From contig OZ244993.1 of the NCBI GenBank assembly GCA_965223485.1, positions 1,302,001 to 1,366,000 on the forward strand: a stretch of DNA of 64,000 bases. The letters are read 5' to 3'. Below, piece by piece: positions 57,151 to 64,000 of the stretch. Made by a program: the position numbers and the translations under genes. The stretch is from VXPQ01 sp965223485 (GTDB lineage: Bacteria; Bacteroidota; Rhodothermia; Rhodothermales; VXPQ01). How positions within the stretch are numbered: position 1 is the first letter of the stretch; each line of letters starts with the position of its first letter. Below the pieces are notes generated by a model. It was not told the origin of the DNA. It was given only the letters and a program-made list of their open reading frames with translations, and did no database searches.

Positions 57151-57217
57151 AGGATACTCTGATCGAAACCACCCCTCTCAGCCTCTGAACTTCGCGGACT
57201 TAATCAGAGTATCCTTT
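57149..57217. repeat. Inverted repeat, 15-base arms
   Basis: AAAGGATACTCTGAT at 57149-57163 is perfectly complementary to ATCAGAGTATCCTTT at 57203-57217, with 39 bases between. The left arm overlaps the end of proS. It could fold as a terminator-like hairpin in RNA, though without a T-run, or be a protein-binding or mobile element end. The right arm is part of the 21-base repeat also found at 24135. Confidence 0.8.
57195..57215 (+). repeat. 21-base dispersed repeat, copy B
   Basis: Identical to 24135-24155. Copy B lies inside the inverted repeat, 130 bases before a TonB-dependent receptor gene; copy A lacks the complementary left arm. Confidence 0.7.
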
Positions 57218-57343
57218 GACGGAAGAGCGCATTCGCAGTATTCATAGTATTCACAGAAAGGCGCATACATCAGGCTGCCTATCGACCGAAGGGCTACATT
57301 GATCAATCCGGCACATGACCCCAAACCGGGAGCGTAACGCCTC

Positions 57344-59782
57344 GTGCGCACTGTATTCGCCCTTTTCGCCGTCGCAACAGCCTTGTGGCCTTCCTGCGCC
57401 CTTGCCCAGGAATGGGGCATGGTATCCGGACACATCCTGTCCGCAGAGGAAAATGTTTCTGTACCCAACGTCAGCATTCTGGTAAGCGATACCGAATTCG
57501 GCACTGCGAGCAGGCAAGACGGGGAATACACGCTCCGGCTGCCGATAGGCGCGCACGTGTTGCGATTCTCGGCAGTGGGGTACGAAGCGACGCGGCGCAG
57601 CGTACAGGTCCAGCCCGACGAAACGACCGTCCTGGACGTTCGCCTCGAGGCAGCTGTCGTCCAGATGCAGGATGTCGTGGTGGAAGAGAACATATTCTTC
57701 CCCGAACCCGGAGTTTATGAACTGGAGCCGGAAGTCGTTCGCAACGTGCCCTCTCCGTTCAAGGGGTTCCAGGCGCTGAGCGTATTACCGGGCGTAGCCG
57801 CCAACAACGAACTCTCCAATCAGTACTCGGTACACGGCGGGGGATTTCACGAAAACCTTATTTTCGTCAACGGCTTCGAGGTATACATGCCGTTGCGCCC
57901 GAGGCAGGGGGAACAGGAGGGGCTCGGCTTGCTTAACCCGGAGTTGGCTGACCGGATCGTGCTGTACACGGGGGGATTTCCGGCGAAGTACGGGGGGAAA
58001 CTGTCGTCCGTGCTGGAGACCCGCTACCACCGGCCGGATGGCGGATCCATGCGCGGGTCCGCCACAGCTTCTCTTCTCGATGCGGGCGTTTCGCACCGGG
58101 GCGCCGTTGCGGAGGGACGTTTCGGGTGGAATGCCGGCTTCCGAAAAGCGCGCGCCCGCCACTTCTTCCGCACGCAGGAAAAGAAGGGGGATTACCGTCC
58201 CGACTACACGGACGTGCAGGGTCTGGCGACCTGGCGCTTCGCACCGGGACACGAGGTCGAAGCGTTGGGTATTTACGCCAACCATGTGTTCCGCTTCGAA
58301 CCGGAGAGCCGCAAAACCTATTTCGGCATTGTGAGCTCCGACCCCCGCAGACCGTCGGACCTGCGTTCCTTCTGGACCCGCTATGACGGCGCCGAAAACG
58401 ACGGATACCGAACGCGGTTTGCCGGCGTGCGTCTGATCAACCGGATTACCTCTTCTTTGTCCGTAGAACACGATGCAGCCTGGTTCAGCGTTTCCGAGAC
58501 GGAACGCTTCGATATCCGGGGGGCTTCCATCGTGTTTCGTGTCGATACGGGCAGCGATCCCAATACCGGCGCAGGGCACATTCCCACGGGCAATGTGACC
58601 GAAGAAGAATTTGCCGACAATGTCATAGAAAGCGCCGCATGGACCGGACAAGGCCGGTACAGGTTCCAGGCGAAGCAGCATGCGGTGGAGGGAGGCTGGA
58701 GCGTACGCGCGTTTTCTTTTTCCGACCGTATCGACGAGTACGCCATTCTGTACGGCAGGAACACGAGCGGCGAATCCGTTCGTATCGAAGCGAACCGCCT
58801 GTCCGACGAAGCCACGCTTTCCGCATGGAAAACCGGTGTGTACCTGCAGGACACGATCCGGCGGGGCGGGTTTCTCGTCACGGGCGGTATGCGGGCGGAC
58901 AGGTTTTCTTTCAACGGCGCATGGACCCTTGCACCCAGAATCTCGGCGCGGTACGTCGTGAGCGAACGCATGACGGCAACCGGCTCGTGGGGCTACTACC
59001 ACCAGACCCCAACCTACCGCGAATTCCGCGGAAAACCTGCGCCGGGCGAATCGATTCTTGGCGCCCTCAACAGGGATATCCGGTCCCAGCGGTCCGTACA
59101 GTATGTACTGGGAGGCGAATATTTCCTGCCTGCGAGGCAGCTGTACGTACGCGCCGCCGCTTTTTACAAGGATATGGACCGTCTCATATCGTATGACGTG
59201 CGGAACGTGCGCCTCCTGTATTCCGGGGAAAACGATGCGGAGGGACGGGCTTTCGGGCTGGATATGCATCTGTACGGCGAACTCGTACCCGGGCTCGAAA
59301 GCCGGCTGAATTATGGTTTTCTACACGCCGTCGAGAGATTTCTGCCGGAGTACCGGTCGGAGCTTTTGGACGGAGCGATTCCGCGCCCCTCGGATCAGCG
59401 TCACACCATTTCTCTCTTTGTGCAGGATTATATACCGGGAGATTCCACATGGAAAGTGCATTTGCGCGGACTCTTCGGGAGCGGCTTCCCGTACACTCCG
59501 CCCGTTCCCGACCGCCAGCTCGGAAGATTTGTGATTCAGGTGCCCGGCGAAAGAAATTCCGCCCGGTATCCTTCGTACCGGCGCGTTGATCTCGGCGCAA
59601 CGAAAGTCGTGGTTGTCGGGGCGGGATTGCGCCTGGAATTGACCGCAGAGTTACTTAATGCGTTCAACATGACGAACACGGTTGCTTATGCCTGGACGCC
59701 CGGCGGCGACGGTATCTGGGAACGGATTCCCACGCGCCTGACCCCGCGCACCTTCAACGTCCGGGCTCGTCTGGAATGGTGA
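57344..59782 (+). CDS. TonB-dependent receptor with carboxypeptidase-like N-terminal domain
   Basis: 812 residues from GTG 57344 (VRTVFALF), giving a signal peptide that ends near CALAQE. A CarboxypepD_reg-like domain (VSGHILSAEENVSVPNVSI, about 25-110) precedes the plug (LPGVAANNELSNQYSVHGG, LADRIVLYTGGFPAKYGG) and barrel, which ends FNVRARLEW with a terminal Trp. Outer-membrane import of an unknown ligand. A 57-base copy of its last codons is found again at 62334. Confidence 0.92.
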   Translation: MRTVFALFAVATALWPSCALAQEWGMVSGHILSAEENVSVPNVSILVSDTEFGTASRQDGEYTLRLPIGAHVLRFSAVGYEATRRSVQVQPDETTVLDVRLEAAVVQMQDVVVEENIFFPEPGVYELEPEVVRNVPSPFKGFQALSVLPGVAANNELSNQYSVHGGGFHENLIFVNGFEVYMPLRPRQGEQEGLGLLNPELADRIVLYTGGFPAKYGGKLSSVLETRYHRPDGGSMRGSATASLLDAGVSHRGAVAEGRFGWNAGFRKARARHFFRTQEKKGDYRPDYTDVQGLATWRFAPGHEVEALGIYANHVFRFEPESRKTYFGIVSSDPRRPSDLRSFWTRYDGAENDGYRTRFAGVRLINRITSSLSVEHDAAWFSVSETERFDIRGASIVFRVDTGSDPNTGAGHIPTGNVTEEEFADNVIESAAWTGQGRYRFQAKQHAVEGGWSVRAFSFSDRIDEYAILYGRNTSGESVRIEANRLSDEATLSAWKTGVYLQDTIRRGGFLVTGGMRADRFSFNGAWTLAPRISARYVVSERMTATGSWGYYHQTPTYREFRGKPAPGESILGALNRDIRSQRSVQYVLGGEYFLPARQLYVRAAAFYKDMDRLISYDVRNVRLLYSGENDAEGRAFGLDMHLYGELVPGLESRLNYGFLHAVERFLPEYRSELLDGAIPRPSDQRHTISLFVQDYIPGDSTWKVHLRGLFGSGFPYTPPVPDRQLGRFVIQVPGERNSARYPSYRRVDLGATKVVVVGAGLRLELTAELLNAFNMTNTVAYAWTPGGDGIWERIPTRLTPRTFNVRARLEW

Positions 59783-59791
59783 GCAAACATT
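59735..59791 (+). repeat. 57-bp direct repeat, copy 1 (end of the TonB receptor gene)
   Basis: Starts CGCCTGACC and ends GCAAACATT; it holds the last 15 codons, the stop and nine following bases of the receptor gene. Matches 62334-62390 with one mismatch. Confidence 0.9.
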
Positions 59792-59862
59792 CTTCCACGG
59801 TTTTACACCGGGTTTGAATGGGATGGGTGTGATACTTACGGGCAGGGTGTTGCGCCCGGTCT

Positions 59863-62016
59863 TCATTTCGCGAGGATCATGCGCCCCGACTGGACAAGCA
59901 TGTCCGAACCCGTCTGCGCCCTAACCTGATAGACGTATACGCCCGAGGGCAACGAGGATGCATTTATTTCAAGCGAATGATCCCAACCAACCGACAAGGA
60001 CACGGGACCTGTGACGATCACGTTCCTTCCCAATACGTCAAAGACATGCACCGTCACTTCGGCTGGCGACGGCAGGTCGAATACCACGCGCGTCGACGGA
60101 TTGAACGGATTGGGATAGTTGCCGTGCAGGTGGAAGGCCGTTGGAACCTCCCCTTCGGCATCGAACGCATGCGTCGTTATGCCCGATACGTCCCACAGAT
60201 TGATGTACCCATCCTCTGCCCCCGACGCCAGCATGCTTCCATCGGGCGAAAAGGCCACCGAATTGACTGAATACGTATGCCCCGATAGCGTTGTGGCGAG
60301 GGACCCCGTAGCCACATCCCACAGCTTGACGGTTCTGTCCCATGCCCCTGATGCCACGATACTGCCATCGGGCGAAAAGGCTACCGAACTGACCTCGGAC
60401 GTATGCCCCGAGAGCGTGGCGGTATGGGATCCCGTAGCCACATCCCAAAGCCTGACGGTACGGTCATAGGATCCGGATGCCACGGTACTGCTACCGGGTG
60501 AAAAGGCTACCGAAGTGACCCTCCTGGTATGCCCCAATAGCGTTGCGGCGCGGGATCCCGTAGCCACATCCCACAAGCTGACGGTTCCGTCAAGGCCTCC
60601 CGAGGCCAGCATGTTACCATCGGGCGAAAAAGCTACCGAATTGATCCAACCCCAATGCCCCGATAGCGTTGCGGTGTTGGATCCCGTAGCCACATCCCAC
60701 AGCTTGACGGTTCTGTCCCATGCCCCTGATGCCACGATACTGCCATCGGGCGAAAAGGCTACCGAACTGACCTCGGACGTATGCCCCGAGAGCGTGGCGG
60801 TATGGGATCCCGTAGCCACATCCCAAAGCCTGACGGTACGGTCATAGGATCCGGATGCCACCATACTGCTATCGGGCGAAAAGGCTACCGAATTGACACT
60901 CCCGGTATGTCCCGATAGCGTTGCGGTGTTGGATCCCGTAGCCACATCCCACAGTCTGACAGTTTTGTCACGGGCTCCCGTAGCCAGCATTTTTCCATCA
61001 GGTGAATAAACGACAGATAGGGGTATGATTCCGGGTCCAAACGTAGAAGTGAGACTCCCTGAAACCACATCCCAAAGCCTGACGATTCTGTGGTCGGCCG
61101 CCATCACGGTACTGCCATCGGGCGAAAAGGCTACCGAAGAGACCCCCCCATCGAGCATTGCGATGGTGGTTCCCGTAGCCACATCCCACAGCCTGACGAT
61201 CCCGTCATCGGATGTCGATGCCAGCATGTTTCCATCGGGCGAAAAGGCCACCGCCCAGACCCTATGCCGATTCCTGGGCCTCGGGAGCGTTGCGGTGTTG
61301 GACCCTGTAGCCACATCCCACAGCCTGATGTTCCCACCATAGTCTCCCGTAGCCAGCATGTTTCCATCGGGCGAAAAGGCTACCGAATTGACATTCCCGC
61401 CACGTACTGCGAGCGTTGCGATGGTGGATTCCGTAGCTACATTCCACAACCTGACGGTTCCGTCAGCGATATAGGACCCGGACGCCACGATACTGCCATC
61501 GGGTGAAAAGGCTACCGATTTGATTCGATCCCTATGCCCGGTGAGCGTTGCAGTGTTGGATCCCGTAGCCACATCCCACAGCCTGACGGTTTTGTCAAGG
61601 GCTCCCGTAGCCAGCATTTTTCCATCGGGCGAAAAGGCTACCGAACTGATATTCCCGGTATGCCCCCTGAGCGTTGCGATGTTGGATCCCGTAGCCACAT
61701 CCCACAGTCTGACGGTCCAGTCGGTGGACGAGGACGCCACGATACTGCCATCGGGCGAAAAGGCTACCGAATGGATATTTCCGGTATGCCCCACGAGCGT
61801 TGCGATGTTGGATCCTGTAGCCACATCCCACAGCTTGACGGTTCTGTCCCATGCCCCTGATGCCACGATACTGCCATCGGGCGAAAAGGCTACAGAATTG
61901 ATTGGGAACGTATGCCCGAAATTAACCGGCCAACTCCTTACCAGCTGACCAAAGCTCCTTCCGTGTACAAATGGCGCAACCGCCAACAAAAGACCCACAA
62001 CCACATACCTGCCCAT
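59863..62016 (-). CDS. Secreted WD40 double-propeller protein with T9SS sorting domain
   Basis: 717 residues from ATG 62014-62016, giving a signal peptide (MGRYVVVGLLLAVAPFVHG); the frame runs on to 62193. Fourteen WD40 units of about 42 residues with SVAFSPDGSIVASG, the DRTVKLWDV blade and TATLSGH, enough for two seven-bladed propellers. The C-terminal 90 residues are a type IX secretion sorting domain (NYPNPFNPSTRVVFDLP, SGVYVYQVRA). Several blades are nearly identical at DNA level (60324-60475 against 60702-60853). Probably a cell-surface binding protein; partner unknown. Confidence 0.92.
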   Translation of the reverse strand: MGRYVVVGLLLAVAPFVHGRSFGQLVRSWPVNFGHTFPINSVAFSPDGSIVASGAWDRTVKLWDVATGSNIATLVGHTGNIHSVAFSPDGSIVASSSTDWTVRLWDVATGSNIATLRGHTGNISSVAFSPDGKMLATGALDKTVRLWDVATGSNTATLTGHRDRIKSVAFSPDGSIVASGSYIADGTVRLWNVATESTIATLAVRGGNVNSVAFSPDGNMLATGDYGGNIRLWDVATGSNTATLPRPRNRHRVWAVAFSPDGNMLASTSDDGIVRLWDVATGTTIAMLDGGVSSVAFSPDGSTVMAADHRIVRLWDVVSGSLTSTFGPGIIPLSVVYSPDGKMLATGARDKTVRLWDVATGSNTATLSGHTGSVNSVAFSPDSSMVASGSYDRTVRLWDVATGSHTATLSGHTSEVSSVAFSPDGSIVASGAWDRTVKLWDVATGSNTATLSGHWGWINSVAFSPDGNMLASGGLDGTVSLWDVATGSRAATLLGHTRRVTSVAFSPGSSTVASGSYDRTVRLWDVATGSHTATLSGHTSEVSSVAFSPDGSIVASGAWDRTVKLWDVATGSLATTLSGHTYSVNSVAFSPDGSMLASGAEDGYINLWDVSGITTHAFDAEGEVPTAFHLHGNYPNPFNPSTRVVFDLPSPAEVTVHVFDVLGRNVIVTGPVSLSVGWDHSLEINASSLPSGVYVYQVRAQTGSDMLVQSGRMILAK
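60324..60853 (-). repeat. Homogenised WD40 repeat blocks
   Basis: A block of about 150 bases coding two neighbouring blades (60324-60475) reappears almost unchanged 378 bases on (60702-60853, three blades later), which indicates recent duplication or gene conversion inside the propeller gene. Confidence 0.75.
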
Positions 62017-62937
62017 CCTGGAGGCAGCAAGAACCGTATGGCGCTCATGCTGTCTGGCGCAAAGGCAACCTGCGCGAATCGACTGGAACCCGCAACCACG
62101 AAATGGAGGGTGCATCACCCCTCTCCTACCGTCTTGAGCAATGAAAATGGGGAATCTTCCGGATGACGACCCGCCTGCATGTCCTGCAATCACAAAGCAT
62201 TCCCCAAGCTCACGGGAATGACCGCAGGAGCGATGGTCCCCTACACGTCACGATTCGACAAGTATACCCGGGTCTGATACCCAAAGTAAAAATTCCTGAA
62301 CGGATATGCCTGTTTTTTACCTGAAAGCGTACACGCCTGACCCCGCGCACCTTCAACGTCCGGGCTCGTCTGGAGTGGTGAGCAAACATTTCAGAAACTC
62401 CTATACCCCGGCCCGGATCAATAACGGACATTTCAAAAACTCCCATACCCTGCCGCAGGGATGCGTTCTTCCGGATGTTGCAACCCTTTGACCGGGTGTT
62501 CTGCCGGTCCTCGCAGGGAACAGATAACCCTCTTGCCGTTAAAAACGCTATTCCTGTCCGTAAACGGACGCGAATCGCGCACCTGTTGCGGATGCATATA
62601 AGAACCTGACAAGAATATCTTCAGGGAGTTGATCTTCACATTCGGACGGCAGGCCCACCCTCCTTGTGCAACAGGCGAGGTCCTTTCTTCGGAAAGGCAG
62701 GGACGATCGAAAGAATGCGAGTGACCCCCACATTGTAAGGTAGAGGTTCTTTTATCCACCGCTCGGGAGCGCGCCCTCTTTGGGAGCCGCCCCGGCGCCG
62801 ACTTCGGGCGCTTCATCGCGCCTGTGCGGGCCGGGGCGTTCCTTTCTTTACCAACAGGGACGGATGCGGTGAATACGGCCCTGCCTATCATGGTCACGGC
62901 CGCGTTCGGCGCCGGTTCGTACGTAAAATAATCTGTC
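62017..62937. other. Long intergenic region with repeat scars
   Basis: About 920 bases between the WD40 gene start and ccmF. It holds the presumed promoter of the WD40 gene, the second 57-bp repeat, a small 42-base-spaced direct repeat (62386-62409 and 62428-62450) and a short hairpin (GTCCGT/ACGGAC near 62557). No gene or RNA family was recognised; the minus-strand ORF at 62433-62951 has no protein-like character. Confidence 0.5.
62334..62390 (+). repeat. 57-bp direct repeat, copy 2 (orphan end of a TonB receptor gene)
   Basis: One mismatch against 59735-59791, still reading as the C-terminal codons of the TonB receptor and its stop, but with no gene in front of it. Same orientation as copy 1, with the WD40 gene between the copies. 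Confidence 0.9.
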
Positions 62938-64000
62938 ATGTCCGGCGTCATCGGACAAATTCTGGTGCTTTTCGGCTTTGTAGTCTGCGCTCTTGCGGGC
63001 TACGCCTACCTGCAGGCCGCACGCACCGGCAATTCGGAATGGCGGTGGATCGGACGCGCTGCATGGGGCGTCATGACAGCGAGTCTTGCGGGTGCTGCAG
63101 TGGTCCTGATGGTCCTTCTCCTGACGCACCAGTTCCAGTACTCCTACGTTTACCAGCAAACGTCGCGGTCGCTGCCGACTCATTTCCTTGTTTCGTCTTT
63201 CTGGGCCGGGCAGGAAGGATCGTTTCTTCTCTGGATCCTCTTCATGAGTATCCTCGGCCTGGTGCTGATGCGCACGAAACGCGCCTGGGAAGCCCCTGTC
63301 ATGACGATCATAGCAGGGTCGCAGTGGTTCCTTATTTCCATGATCGCGGGGTTACAGCTGGGGCCATTGCGCATAGGCGCTTCGCCCTTCGCCACGCTCG
63401 CCGAGAAATTCCCGGAGGCGCCCATGCTGCAAATCCCCGGTTTCATACCGGCGGACGGATCCGGGCTCAACGACCTGCTCCAGAATTACTGGATGGTCAT
63501 TCACCCCCCTACGCTTTTCACGGGTTTCACGCTGATGGCCGTTCCGTTCGCCTTTGCCGTCGCGGCGCTCTGGAAACGCCGGTATTCCGAGTGGATCCCG
63601 AAGGCGCTGCCGTGGGCGCTTGTGGCCACGGCCGTGCTGGGCGTGGGTATCGCTATGGGTGGCTACTGGGCCTACGAAACGCTCTCGTTCGGCGGCTACT
63701 GGGCGTGGGATCCCGTGGAAAATTCCTCGCTGGTGCCCTGGCTTACGGGTATCGCCGCGGTGCACGCCATGATCATCCGGAAGAAAAGCGGCAGAGGCCA
63801 CAAATCCACGTTCCTGCTCTGTATCCTGTCGTACATGCTGGTCATTTACTCGACCTTCCTGACGCGGAGCGGGATACTTGGCGACGTGTCGGTGCATTCC
63901 TTCGTCGATCTGGGGATGATGAACCAGCTCCTGGTCTGGATACTGGTTGCGGGCGCCGTCGGATTCGGTCTTTTCGCGTACCGCTACCGGGAGCTTCCGG
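62938..64000 (+). CDS. ccmF: Cytochrome c biogenesis heme lyase CcmF (partial, runs off right edge)
   Basis: At least 354 residues, cut by the window end. Starts MSGVIGQILVLFGF with repeated transmembrane helices; the family marks are SSFWAGQEGSFLLW, HPPTLFTGF and the WWD-type heme-handling motif GGYWAWDPVENSSLVPWL. CcmF joins heme to apocytochrome c in the periplasm (system I). A use for it is visible in the multiheme cytochrome at the window's left end. Confidence 0.95.
   Translation, partial: MSGVIGQILVLFGFVVCALAGYAYLQAARTGNSEWRWIGRAAWGVMTASLAGAAVVLMVLLLTHQFQYSYVYQQTSRSLPTHFLVSSFWAGQEGSFLLWILFMSILGLVLMRTKRAWEAPVMTIIAGSQWFLISMIAGLQLGPLRIGASPFATLAEKFPEAPMLQIPGFIPADGSGLNDLLQNYWMVIHPPTLFTGFTLMAVPFAFAVAALWKRRYSEWIPKALPWALVATAVLGVGIAMGGYWAYETLSFGGYWAWDPVENSSLVPWLTGIAAVHAMIIRKKSGRGHKSTFLLCILSYMLVIYSTFLTRSGILGDVSVHSFVDLGMMNQLLVWILVAGAVGFGLFAYRYRELP

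Noticed and set aside
62433..62951. 172-residue minus-strand frame before ccmF
   Set aside because: No family motif, poor start context, overlaps the ccmF start region; composition is that of translated GC-rich intergenic DNA.

Overview
The window looks like a piece of a marine or halophilic Rhodothermia-type (Rhodothermota/Bacteroidota-related) chromosome. This rests on moderately high GC, families typical of that group (DUF2480, DUF4290-like, TonB-dependent receptors with carboxypeptidase-like N-termini, a type IX secretion C-terminal sorting domain, an archaeal-type prolyl-tRNA synthetase) and few obvious Shine-Dalgarno sequences. No phage, transposase or CRISPR array was recognised.

Layout. 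1-1016: a multiheme c-type cytochrome leaving the left edge (-). 1290-4928: sulfatase and RecG (+). 4947-6744: cysteine desulfurase with DUF2480 (-). 6965-8230: a solitary RecF/SMC-like AAA ATPase. 8339-19539: two almost identical 352-bp direct repeats bracket a 3232-residue secreted protein of about 26 Ig-like domains, a DCC-family fragment, tRNA-Ala(GGC) and a GAF-domain fragment. 19592-25812: GNAT acetyltransferase, PpiC-type lipoprotein, tRNA-Glu(CTC), ClpP, trigger factor, a small unknown, DUF4290-like protein, RuvC and YebC. 26083-31028: ECF sigma factor, PurB, TonB-dependent receptor. 31257-39122: nuoABCDEFGH, the first part of respiratory complex I, translationally linked to rpe and followed by priA, the SRP RNA, yajC and ribBA. 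43936-47066: CoaE, an unknown outer-membrane barrel and a HIT protein (-). 47285-50221: PTPS, GTP cyclohydrolase I, a short-chain reductase and MltG (+). 50261-52164: a two-gene AAA ATPase plus TOPRIM-like module (-). 52260-55360: FadL-like porin and a low-complexity lipoprotein (-). 55675-59782: ProS and a TonB receptor (+). 59863-62016: a 14-repeat WD40 protein with a T9SS tail (-), flanked by a 57-bp direct repeat. 62938 to the right edge: CcmF (partial).

How the parts relate. Much of the window is housekeeping: DNA repair and restart (recG, ruvC, priA), protein quality control (tig, clpP, PPIase), respiration (nuo, multiheme cytochrome, ccmF) and cofactors (ribBA, coaE, PTPS/folE). The most unusual content is (i) the giant Ig-like gene between long direct repeats, each carrying a promoter and a structured leader-like segment; (ii) a compact AAA-TOPRIM pair that resembles an anti-phage module; (iii) a PTPS-FolE-SDR run that could make tetrahydrobiopterin; and (iv) the WD40/T9SS gene that, like the giant gene, is an internally repetitive exported-protein gene bracketed by direct repeats. 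All statements come from reading the sequence; no database search was run.
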